9,418 bases of DNA from positions 1-9,418 of the forward strand of contig JADGHK010000058.1 of NCBI GenBank assembly GCA_019686145.1, written 5' to 3'. The position numbers and the translations under genes are program-made. The DNA comes from Bryobacteraceae bacterium (lineage in GTDB: Bacteria; Acidobacteriota; Terriglobia; Bryobacterales; Bryobacteraceae). Below are positions 1 through 5,760 of this stretch, piece by piece (positions within the stretch are counted from its first letter, which is position 1; the number at the start of each line of letters is the position of its first letter). Below the pieces are notes generated by a model, which saw nothing but the letters and a program-made list of their open reading frames with translations, searched no databases and was not told the origin of the DNA.

Positions 1-49
1 CGCCGGAATCTGTGAGCAGCAGATAGGCACGACACATCAAGTCGACAAA

Positions 50-148
50 TTCCACATAATCGAGCGGTTCGGTAAGATCCTGCTCTGCGCAATACATTTT
101 CCACATAATCGAGCGGTTCGGTAAGATCCTGCTCTGCGCAATACATTT
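50..148. repeat. 49-bp perfect tandem duplication
   Basis: Bases 50-98 and 99-147 are identical and directly adjacent; the match continues one base further, to 148. The unit is 49 bp, not a multiple of three, so any frame read through it is shifted by one. The second copy supplies the first codons of the open frame of the Crp-like gene, while the first copy reads that frame's bases in another phase. A recent slippage or recombination duplication is the simplest explanation, because no base has diverged between copies. An assembly artefact cannot be excluded from the sequence alone. Confidence 0.97.
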
Positions 149-672
149 ATCTCATCGAGTCCGGGATTGTTAAACTGTGTCACACGGGCACAGATAACAA
201 AGAGGTTGCTGTTCTGTTGCGCTTTGCGGGGGATTTGCTCGGATGCTGTGCAGCATTGCTGCATTTGCCACAGTCCGTGTCAGCAACCACCGTCACACAA
301 TGTCGTCTCCTTAGAGTTTCGGCTCCGCAGGCGCTGATCGCCTTGAGAAGCCATCCCGAAGCCGCGAGTTTTTTGGCGCAGCGGCAGACCATCGATGCTG
401 CGCGTATACATTCGTTGTTGATCAATGTCCGGACGCTGTCGGCGGAGCGACGTTTTTTTGGATTCCTCATGGAACTTGCCGCTGTTACCGGGCACACACG
501 GCAGCGTCACATCTCAGTCAAGGTGCCGTTGAATGAATCTGAAATAGCCGATTTAATCGGTCTCAATCGATTTTCATTCAGCCGATTGAAACGTCGACTC
601 ATTCAGGACGGCATTCTTTACCAAGCAGGGGAAGTGTTCTCGTTTCGAGTAGACCCGCTATCACTTCCTTAG
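109..672 (+). pseudogene. Crp/Fnr-family regulator, 5' end lost
   Basis: The open frame runs from 109 (just after a TAA at 106-108) to the TAG at 670-672, giving about 187 residues against a usual 220-250. Near 142-165 it reads YIYLIESG, and at 223-243 FAGDLLG. These are typical strand and phosphate-cassette-region motifs of cNMP-like sensor domains. The C-terminal winged helix-turn-helix lies at about 529-618 (NESEIADLIGLNRFSFSRLKR). The first sensor strands are missing: upstream bases have stops in frame 1 (13-15, 73-75, 106-108) and frame 3 (24-26, 57-59). Frame 2 stays open to 121 but does not lead into the motif. A shorter product from the TTG at 217 is possible but would lack most of the sensor. 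I therefore call it a decayed gene. It lies upstream of the exported operon in the same orientation and could once have controlled it, which is inference. The ligand is unknown. Confidence 0.75.
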
Positions 673-918
673 TATACTTTATTTCTCTCGTCTTTTCAAT
701 TATTTGTCTAGCGTTGGTTGCATTTGTCAATTTGGTGCGCCTTTCGGGATGATGTTATTTGCTTGCACCGGACAATTGGATAATCGAGTCGGCACTTCGC
801 GTATGCGCCGCAGCACTGTGTCAGCGCGGGACCGCAGACCGCGAAGAGATACCCGTTTGAAAGCGGGTTGAACAGCCAGGCACACCCGATTATTCATGTA
901 CTCGAAAGGAGCCACTCA
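673..918. other. Intergenic region, likely leader of the exported operon
   Basis: These 246 bp hold no supported gene. The first part is AT-rich compared with its surroundings, as expected of a promoter region, but I cannot name convincing -35/-10 boxes. There is a small imperfect hairpin at about 852-867 (ACCCGTTT and AAGCGGGT with one bulged base). A 7-bp inverted pair CTTCGCG/CGCGAAG flanks about 794-845. Neither is followed by a T-run, so neither looks like an intrinsic terminator for the regulator upstream. Confidence 0.4.
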
Positions 919-1785
919 ATGGCAAAAGTCAAGAGGAATATTGTGCTGTTGATGTTGGGGATTGCGGCTGTGTCTCACGTAGGTCGGGCACAGGACATTT
1001 ACGTTCAGCCTTGGGAAACGACGACAGTATACCTCGTCTGTCAATCAGGACAGGTCTGGCTGCAGAACTGCAACGTTTCCGCTTCAATTGCCGCCGTAGA
1101 GCCGACGGGCGGCCATTACCACGGTGGCACCCCACGGTACGGTAATCCAAGACAGGGGACGCTGAATCCGAGCAGCGGCAACACCGGTACGCAGGGATAT
1201 GTCAGTAGTCTGTACAGTGCAACCAGAATTGCGCAGGCGGAAAAGGTCACTGTGTGCGCTCAGGGTGGTGGATGTACCGAATCGTTCATTCAGGTGCGCA
1301 GGCCCAACCTGGTGGAGATGTGGGGCGGCTGGGCTCATGTAATGATCGGCTCAACTAGCAGTCACGTGTTCAACCATTTCTTTACGCCTACGACTCGCGA
1401 TCGGGTACTGGCGGTTGTAGCTCAATACGCTAACGAGTATTCCGGTGCTTCCGGTCTGCCAGAACCGTGGGAGCCCGTCGGCGTCAATGATTCGTCCTTG
1501 CCCACGGGGGGAGTGTTTGACATCTGCGCCACTGTTTCAACCTGTGCACCCAGCGCGCAGAATCCCAGCGGTGGAGCAAATCCCTGGAGCGGCCCTCACC
1601 AGTCGTCGGCACACGACAACGGAGACGCGGCGGATTTTCGTGGCAATACACAGCCGAACAACATCATCAACGATACTGCGGTGAAGAATCGTTTCAGACA
1701 AATCTGTCAGCAACAAGGTCTGCCCGTCGCCATCCACGAGAGTATTGGCAGCAGCAACGAGCACATCCATTGTGCTGCGTATTGA
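919..1785 (+). CDS. Exported M15/LAS-fold metallopeptidase-like protein
   Basis: The product is 288 residues. I chose the ATG at 919 because GAAAGGAG sits 7 nt before it and it begins a clean signal peptide (basic start, hydrophobic residues 8-19, likely cleavage near residue 24-25). A TTG 17 codons upstream has neither. The C-terminal half shows SAHDNGDAAD at 230-239, matching the SxHxxGxAxD zinc motif of D-Ala-D-Ala peptidases of the M15/LAS/hedgehog fold. EHIH follows at 281-284, giving H232, D239 and H284 as expected metal ligands. The preceding GGVFDI at 197-202 also resembles this fold's core. The likely role is cutting peptidoglycan or another peptide in the periplasm or outside; the substrate is not readable. 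The N-terminal half (about 26-127) looks like a beta-rich binding domain with a GGHYHGG stretch at 64-70. The mature protein has eight cysteines (41, 51, 113, 119, 203, 209, 263, 285), an even number suited to disulfides. It is the first gene of a three-gene operon. Confidence 0.8.
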   Translation: MAKVKRNIVLLMLGIAAVSHVGRAQDIYVQPWETTTVYLVCQSGQVWLQNCNVSASIAAVEPTGGHYHGGTPRYGNPRQGTLNPSSGNTGTQGYVSSLYSATRIAQAEKVTVCAQGGGCTESFIQVRRPNLVEMWGGWAHVMIGSTSSHVFNHFFTPTTRDRVLAVVAQYANEYSGASGLPEPWEPVGVNDSSLPTGGVFDICATVSTCAPSAQNPSGGANPWSGPHQSSAHDNGDAADFRGNTQPNNIINDTAVKNRFRQICQQQGLPVAIHESIGSSNEHIHCAAY

Positions 1786-1787
1786 TT

Positions 1788-1794
1788 AGGAGGA
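1788..1794 (+). promoter_or_regulatory. Strong ribosome binding site of the second operon gene
   Basis: AGGAGGA lies 7 nt before the ATG at 1802, inside the 16-nt gap after the peptidase stop. It is the best Shine-Dalgarno match in the operon and fixes the start of the second gene. No terminator or promoter fits in the gap, so the two genes are very likely cotranscribed. Confidence 0.85.
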
Positions 1795-1801
1795 ATCACA
1801 A

Positions 1802-2746
1802 ATGCAGAAGCTCGGCTGTCTTCTTTTTATCGGCTCGCTGTGTGCGTATTCGCAGGTGAACGGGGTGCGGGCCGCGATTTCACCCATTCCGCCGTATCCG
1901 CTGGACGGAAGCTTCCGGCTGGACATGCAGGATCAGTATGTGTTCCTGAAAGCCCCCGGGGAATATGTTGTTTCTTATCCGGGGGCTCTCGATCCTGTAC
2001 GTCGCGCCGGAAGTAACGGTCGCATCGAATTTCCCGTCACGTTTCCAGCACAAGTAGCGCCCGTAATAGACGTACAGGTAGCCACACTTGAGAACGGAGA
2101 ATATTTGTACTCTTATACCGTAACAAACCGTGGCATCGCCGCAGTCGCACTGGACCGTGTTGCACTGCGAATGCGTTCTATTGAGGCGCTCGAAAGCGTG
2201 AAAGCTCCAGTCAACACGCCGGGTTGGAATTTCACACTACTACGGAATGCGGAAGAGCACATCGGACCTGTCTGGAAGGCAATGTCGCCGCAGCAGACAC
2301 GAAACGGAACGGTACAGATGAGCTTTCGAACTCCCGCCAAGCCCGGAATTGTAGAGATGGTATTTCAGGGAAGCCCGGTAGACAGGTCTTCGGTCAATGA
2401 CCTTCCGGCACCTGTTAAGGCTAGTATCGAGCGGCTTGACAGGGGAACGCTGGCATCCGTTTCTGTGCTCACAGTCGGTCCGAAATACGCGCCAGAGGTG
2501 AACCCGTTCGCTGTTGCTGTCGATCTTCATGCACAAGCAGCTATGTGGTCTGAGGTCCGGGGCACACCGTACACTCTGGAAGTCCGCGACCGGCTACGAG
2601 CGTATATGGACGCAGTTGCTCCGTTTGACCGCCCGGTGGAGGAAATCGCCACAAAGCCTGAAGTACATACTTCAGCACGCCCCTTGTCTTACGAAGACGT
2701 GCTCCTGCAAACGGTGCTGACTGCGACACTGGGGACAGGTAAGTGA
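1802..2746 (+). CDS. Exported protein of unknown function, paralogue A
   Basis: The product is 314 residues, starting at the ATG after AGGAGGA. Residues 1-24 form a signal peptide (hydrophobic LLFIGSLCAY, likely cleavage after GVRA). The cysteine at 14 does not sit in a proper lipobox, so it is probably soluble or periplasmic. I do not recognise a named family. The middle is beta-rich: VAPVIDVQVATLENGEYLYSY (about 86-106), a PGWNF turn (140-144), and LTVGPKYAP (223-231). The same landmarks occur in order in the next gene (VVPEIGV, LPSEIV, ITVGPFFAP), so the two are distant paralogues. It has only two cysteines (6 and 14), both in the signal peptide. The C-terminal 70 residues are more helical and diverge from the paralogue. 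The operon places it with the exported peptidase: it may be a substrate, a binding partner or part of a surface complex, none of which the sequence shows directly. Confidence 0.75.
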   Translation: MQKLGCLLFIGSLCAYSQVNGVRAAISPIPPYPLDGSFRLDMQDQYVFLKAPGEYVVSYPGALDPVRRAGSNGRIEFPVTFPAQVAPVIDVQVATLENGEYLYSYTVTNRGIAAVALDRVALRMRSIEALESVKAPVNTPGWNFTLLRNAEEHIGPVWKAMSPQQTRNGTVQMSFRTPAKPGIVEMVFQGSPVDRSSVNDLPAPVKASIERLDRGTLASVSVLTVGPKYAPEVNPFAVAVDLHAQAAMWSEVRGTPYTLEVRDRLRAYMDAVAPFDRPVEEIATKPEVHTSARPLSYEDVLLQTVLTATLGTGK

Positions 2747-3744
2747 ATCGGATGCGCGTTGATGCCGGCCTTCGGGCTGTTGTCGTATCGCTTTATGCTT
2801 TCGCAGCCAGTGTGTCTGGCACGCTGGCTGCGAAAGCCGAATACGCGCAATCAGTAGTTCCTCTGAGGGACAGCGGCGAGCGCGCTCGCGTGGAGCCGCA
2901 TATCGATGAAGGATATATTCGGGTAGACATGATCGGCAGCGATGGGCGACCGAGTGGCACGTCTGTCGTGGTTCCACTCCGAAACCAAGTGGTCCCGGAG
3001 ATCGGGGTTACAATCACGTCCACCGACGACGGAAAGTTCCATTTCCAGTACAGCGTTAGGAACGGCAAATCGGCGAAACAACGGGTGAATAATTGGGATC
3101 TCGTCCTGCCCGCGAGTGCGGCCGTAGGTAGAACTGTGCAGCCGAAGTTCTGGAACTCGGCCACAGTGGTATCGCGGATTTCTCAAGTCGCCCACGGTCT
3201 GGATGGTGCCTCAAGTGGTGCCATCCTCAGTTGGTATCGCTCCCTCGATGCCGCTGCCTTCATCACCCCCGGAGAAACCCTCTCCGGTTTTGCTCTCGAT
3301 AGCTTGTATACTCCCGGCATCGTGTATAGCTATACGTTCGGAGAATGGCCGGATGATTCGGCTTTGGCGAGATTACCGTCCGAGATTGTTCGGGCATTGC
3401 TGCCGTATATCAGCATGGAGCACCAGTCACAGCCCCGGATCACCGTGGGGCCGTTCTTTGCGCCTGGCACACCCGCACGTGTCATCGTCAGTTCCTACCG
3501 CAGCAGACTCACATCCGCTCCGCCATCCGCTCGAGCGGGAATGCGAGAATTATTCTTAAGAGATATCTCGCAGCTCCTCGCGAATGCAGAGCATGCCATG
3601 CAGGAACAGGATCGATTTGTGGCGGCTTTGAATGTTCTCTGCAAGTTCTGTGAGGCGCGTGACGGGAGCTTGTCGGAGAATGCCATCAGACAGGGCATCT
3701 ACGCCGCGGTCTGCCGGGCATCAACATTGAACGCGAAGTACTAA
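2743..3744 (+). CDS. Exported protein of unknown function, paralogue B
   Basis: The product is 333 residues from a GTG that overlaps the previous stop (GTGA, 2743-2746), a classic translational-coupling arrangement. An in-frame ATG at 2752 is an alternative start. The N-terminus has a signal-like hydrophobic stretch (about 10-29, AVVVSLYAFAASVSG, cleavage near LAAKA). It shares with paralogue A the segments VVPEIGVTIT (83-92) followed by a DGKFHFQYSVRN strand, LPSEIVRALL (211-220) matching LPAPVKASI, and ITVGPFFAP (233-241) matching LTVGPKYAP. It also contains FITPGETLSGFALDS and PGIVYSY (173-197), beta-strand motifs seen in secreted repeat-like domains. The C-terminal part (about 262-333) is helical and holds a CxxC pair (C300, C303) plus C324, which paralogue A lacks. 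No enzyme motif is recognised. It ends the operon, about 230 bp before the mobile region. Confidence 0.75.
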   Translation: MNRMRVDAGLRAVVVSLYAFAASVSGTLAAKAEYAQSVVPLRDSGERARVEPHIDEGYIRVDMIGSDGRPSGTSVVVPLRNQVVPEIGVTITSTDDGKFHFQYSVRNGKSAKQRVNNWDLVLPASAAVGRTVQPKFWNSATVVSRISQVAHGLDGASSGAILSWYRSLDAAAFITPGETLSGFALDSLYTPGIVYSYTFGEWPDDSALARLPSEIVRALLPYISMEHQSQPRITVGPFFAPGTPARVIVSSYRSRLTSAPPSARAGMRELFLRDISQLLANAEHAMQEQDRFVAALNVLCKFCEARDGSLSENAIRQGIYAAVCRASTLNAKY

Positions 3745-3851
3745 TTGACGTAGACTGCTTAAGAACACCCGCCAAACATCCGCCTCCTACTCCCGCTGCA
3801 TAGGGACCTCCTGCTCATAAGTGAAACCGGATACAGCCGGGCCCACAGGAG

Positions 3852-3879
3852 GTTCGGAAAAACGTCCGTTTTCCCGAAC
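3852..3879. repeat. 28-bp near-palindrome
   Basis: GTTCGGAAAAACG (3852-3864) faces CGTTTTCCCGAAC (3867-3879) across two bases. Twelve of thirteen positions pair; the exception is A3858 against C3873. No T-run follows on either strand within a few bases, so it is not a standard intrinsic terminator, though it could still stop transcription weakly. Its inner bases contain the TCCGTTTT word seen again near 9290. Confidence 0.8.
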
Positions 3880-3909
3880 TTCGTCGCAATCCGGATATGT
3901 GTGACTTTC

Positions 3910-3939
3910 AGCGATAAATGGCGGTGAATCTTTATCGCT
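3910..3939. repeat. 9-bp perfect inverted repeat with 12-bp spacer
   Basis: AGCGATAAA at 3910-3918 and TTTATCGCT at 3931-3939 are exact reverse complements. They lie 36 bp beyond the resolvase stop. The two-arm form with a short spacer would suit a recombinase or repressor site, but no partner site was found. Confidence 0.75.
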
Positions 3940-3974
3940 AATTGGCGCGCCGCTGGACGTGTGCAGCGGCTACA

Positions 3975-4541
3975 TCACACAGCCGAGACGCGCCTCAAAG
4001 TTCGATACACGGTCGGCCGAGACACGGAAAACAACTCGGCAAGGTCGCTGATCGAATACTTGCCCGTACCGTGCATTCGGCGCAGCTCCTTCTGCTGCTT
4101 GTCCGACAGCTTCGGCTTCTTACCTCGGAGCTTCCCCTTGGCGCGCGCGACCGCCATTCCTTCCCGCGTGCGCAACCGAATCAGATCGGCTTCGAACTCG
4201 GCGAACGTGGCCAGAATGTTGAAGAACATCTTCCCCATTGGATCGGCCGGGTTGTACCGAGTCTGGCCGAGGGCCAGTGCGACACCGCGCTCGACCAGCG
4301 TGTCGGCAATCTGGCGGGCGTCAGGAACCGAACGAGCCAGTCGGTCGAGCTTCGGGACGACCAGCGTATCCCCGCGGCGCACAGCGGCCAGTGCCTAGTC
4401 GAGACCCGGTCGCGAGCGATTTGTTCCCGTCAGTCCGTGATCGATGTAAATGCGGTTGGGTGCAACGCCAAGCTCCACGAGCGTGGCGCGTTGAGCGGTC
4501 AGGTCCTGTTCATCCGTGGAACAGACGAGTGTTTTGGGCAT
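3975..4541 (-). pseudogene. Serine resolvase/invertase, amber stop and lost catalytic Arg
   Basis: Read on the minus strand from the ATG at 4541-4539, the frame gives 188 residues of a small serine recombinase, the normal length. It starts MPKTLVCSTDEQDLTAQR, where the family has Y-x-R-V-S-T before the DEQDLTAQR stretch. The serine (residue 8) remains but the Tyr and catalytic Arg are absent, as if about three codons were deleted. Codon 49 is TAG (4395-4397) in the context RPGLD*ALAAVRRGDT; a CAG-to-TAG change would explain it. After the stop the frame is normal: KLDRLARSVPDARQIADTL, NILATFAEFEADLIRLRTREG with the conserved E-helix, and a C-terminal helix-turn-helix (KYSISDLAELFSVSRPTVYRTLRR region). 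Restart at the GTG at 4382 would give a catalytically empty DNA-binding fragment. Such genes resolve cointegrates for Tn3-family transposons, and the intact tnpA nearby makes it the likely former partner (inference). Confidence 0.88.
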
Positions 4542-4554
4542 TGTAGCTGTACGT

Positions 4555-4568
4555 TAGCGGACCCGCTA
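4555..4568. promoter_or_regulatory. 14-bp palindrome before the resolvase start
   Basis: TAGCGG (4555-4560) and CCGCTA (4563-4568) are perfect arms around AC, 14 bp upstream of the resolvase ATG. In Tn3-like elements the resolvase binds sites next to its own gene, so this could be an operator or a res half-site. I saw no full three-site res array. Confidence 0.4.
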
Positions 4569-4644
4569 GTGAGAAGTAAATCGTACCATCTAAATGAGAC
4601 ACTGCTTATTCGGATTTTGGGCGAAATCTCGAGCGGGCGGAGGC

Positions 4645-4672
4645 TGTCCGTTCAAGGATCGCCTTACGGACA
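4645..4672. repeat. Hairpin with TGTCCGT/ACGGACA arms, candidate element end
   Basis: TGTCCGT (4645-4651) pairs with ACGGACA (4666-4672). Inside them AAGG (4654-4657) pairs with CCTT (4662-4665), leaving a 2-nt bulge and a 4-nt loop. It lies 42 bp before the start of the DDE transposase. DDE elements of the Mu/Tn7/Tn5053 kind often start with TGT, so the left end of that element may be here. This is inference, since its right end has been lost. Confidence 0.5.
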
Positions 4673-4713
4673 TTGGTTTCCGGCCGGCGCGGGTTGCGTA
4701 ACGGAGGTGCGTC

Positions 4714-5389
4714 ATGCCCTCGGGGGATCAGACTCCGGTCCTGACGGAGGTGACGGAAACTCAGCGGCAAGAAGCAATGGCTCGCTTCCGCGTGCTGCGC
4801 AGCCGCATGTTGAGCGTGACGTTCCTCTACCGCGAGCCGCACTTGAGGCCGGTGTACCGTTGCGAACCGCCCAACGCTGGCTGGCCCGGTATCGTGCCTC
4901 AGGCGTGGCCGGACTCGCACGGTTGCCACGTGCGGACCTCGGCCAACGAAAAGTTCCCGCCGAAGTTGTAAAGTTCGTTGAAGGACTCTTCCTCCGTAAA
5001 CCCAAGCCCTCCGTTGCCTCCATCTATCGGCGGGTGCTCGCCATGACGACGGAGCGACAATGGCCGGCACCGTCCTACGCAAGCGTCTACACGATGGTTC
5101 GCGGTCTCGATCCAGCGATGTCACGCTCGCCCACGAGGGTGAGGCAGCGTTCCGCGACCGTTACGAACTGGTGTACCGGCATCGCGCCGAACGCCCAAAT
5201 TCCATCTGGCAAGCCGATCACACCAACGATCAAGGTACCGGTTGGATACAGGTTCACGGTGCGAGTGAATCGAGACATCCTGTTCGAGGCACCGTACGAG
5301 CCACTTCAGGCCGATCCACAACCGTTGGTACCGGGTGACAGGGGCTTGCGACACCGGAACTCGACCTCCTGATCCTCGACGCGAACGGC
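4714..5389 (+). pseudogene. Mu/IS481-like DDE transposase, frameshifted and interrupted
   Basis: It starts at the ATG at 4714 after GGAGG (4702-4706). Frame 1 encodes ARFRVLR up to 4800. Two extra bases (or one lost) then shift it to frame 3, which reads VPLPRAALEAGVPLRTAQRW, a helix-turn-helix, and continues to VRGLDPAM. Near 5120 another single-base loss moves it to frame 2: VTLAHEGEAAFRDRYELVY then RPNSIWQADHT. The D in WQAD (5216-5218) is the expected first catalytic aspartate of the DDE core. The family motif should continue with ELDLLILDANG; that text is present in frame 2, but only at 5357-5389, because 132 bp are inserted at 5225-5356 with an in-frame TGA at 5336-5338. Just after this the sequence becomes IS200. 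The rest of the DDE core and the C-terminal domain are missing. The gene is dead by four independent lesions. The family assignment is from remembered homologues. Confidence 0.85.
5225..5356. other. 132-bp insertion with nested imperfect hairpin
   Basis: The insertion interrupts the DDE transposase exactly between WQADHT and ELDLLIL. ACACC occurs on both sides (5220-5224 and 5351-5355), which would fit a 5-bp target duplication around a 126-bp insert, with one extra G after it. Inside, GGTACC (5234-5239) pairs with GGTACC (5327-5332), GGTT (5240-5243) with AACC (5320-5323), GGAT (5244-5247) with ATCC (5314-5317), and ACGGTGC (5256-5262) with GCACCGT (5289-5295). All bulged bases are on the 3' arm and the loop is 26 nt. 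It has no coding capacity I can support. It resembles a small non-autonomous or structured mobile sequence, but I recognise no family. Confidence 0.6.
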
Positions 5390-5647
5390 GCTCTTCCCCT
5401 TCAGAAACCCGATCACCGATGCTACCGGGTGCTTTGGGGGAATCGCGATGCACATGTGTACGTGGTCCGGCATCAGGTGCCCCTCGATAATCCGGCACTC
5501 CTTTTGCCGAGCCAGCGCATGGAAAATCGCACCCAGTTGCCGACGCGTCTGGCCGAAGATGGCTTTTCGCCGCCGCTTGGGCACGAACACAACGTGGTAC
5601 TTGCAGTCCCATTTTGAATGGGATAGGCTCTGGTAAGTCTCTGACAC
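5384..5647 (-). pseudogene. tnpA: IS200-type Y1 transposase, 3' truncated
   Basis: The frame is read on the minus strand from GTG 5647-5645, chosen because GGAGAGG lies 5 nt upstream and the protein then begins MSETYQSLSHSKWDCKYHVVF, the standard IS200/IS605 TnpA start. TTG and GTG codons further up are inside the predicted leader. The HUH motif is intact: HLMPDHVHM, with the two metal-binding histidines coded at 5464-5462 and 5458-5456. Homology runs to about GFLKGKSAV at 5384. After that the frame passes into DDE-transposase DNA and ends at 5306 with unrelated residues. The C-terminal helix with the catalytic tyrosine (usually in a YxVSTVG context near residue 125) is absent, so the protein cannot cut DNA. 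There is no TnpB. The element apparently inserted in, or recombined with, the DDE gene and lost its right end. Confidence 0.85.
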
Positions 5648-5650
5648 TAC

Positions 5651-5690
5651 ATCCTCTCCTTGCGGTTTCACCAAGCCACTTGGGGAGGAT
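5651..5690 (-). promoter_or_regulatory. Stem that hides the IS200 tnpA ribosome binding site
   Basis: On the minus-strand transcript, ATCCTCCCC (5690-5682) can pair with GGAGAGGAT (5659-5651), the ribosome binding site of the IS200 tnpA. Eight of nine positions pair. Within the loop CCAAG and CTTGG (5671-5683) form a further small hairpin that would overlap the outer arm by two bases. Translation of IS200 tnpA is known to be held down by a leader stem of this kind. The pairing is seen; the function is inferred from the family. Confidence 0.6.
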
Positions 5691-5723
5691 TCTACTCTCG
5701 GAACGGTTAACCTCTTCGAGTCT

Positions 5724-5740
5724 CACTGGTCGAACCAGTG
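5724..5740. repeat. IS200 left-end hairpin
   Basis: CACTGGT (5724-5730) and ACCAGTG (5734-5740) form a perfect 7-bp stem with loop CGA, about 77 bp upstream of the IS200 tnpA start. IS200/IS605 elements carry a subterminal hairpin in this position that TnpA recognises as single-stranded DNA. The true element edge should then lie a few to about 20 bp further right, at or next to the stop of the 121-aa gene (5761-5763). Confidence 0.65.
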
Positions 5741-5760
5741 GCTTACCTGTCGAGTTATCT

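Larger units (their letters stand above)
3745..3974. other. Intergenic boundary region rich in inverted repeats
   Basis: There is no gene in these 230 bp. They separate the exported operon from the mobile mosaic and hold three inverted repeats: ACCTCCTG (3806-3813) with CAGGAGGT (3846-3853), a 28-bp near-palindrome (3852-3879), and AGCGATAAA (3910-3918) with TTTATCGCT (3931-3939). A terminator for the operon, a transposon end or recombinase sites are all possible. The sequence does not decide between them. Confidence 0.5.

Noticed and set aside
868..918. A TTG start 17 codons before the peptidase ATG
   Set aside because: It has no ribosome binding site, and it would push the hydrophobic signal segment away from the N-terminus.
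3852..3879. Intrinsic terminator for the exported operon
   Set aside because: The stem is good, but the loop is too small as drawn and no T-run follows on either strand.
5220..5335. The 132-bp insertion as an integron attC site
   Set aside because: The bulged one-sided stem looks similar, but bases at the edges do not fit the RYYYAAC and GTTRRRY core sites.
3942..5372. A 476-codon open frame on the + strand
   Set aside because: Its first half is antisense to the resolvase and its second half is one of three frames of the DDE transposase. No protein of this composite shape is expected.
5121..5726. A 201-codon minus-strand frame across the IS200 and DDE remnants
   Set aside because: It is the wrong frame for IS200 TnpA, whose HUH motif is in another frame, and antisense to the DDE gene.
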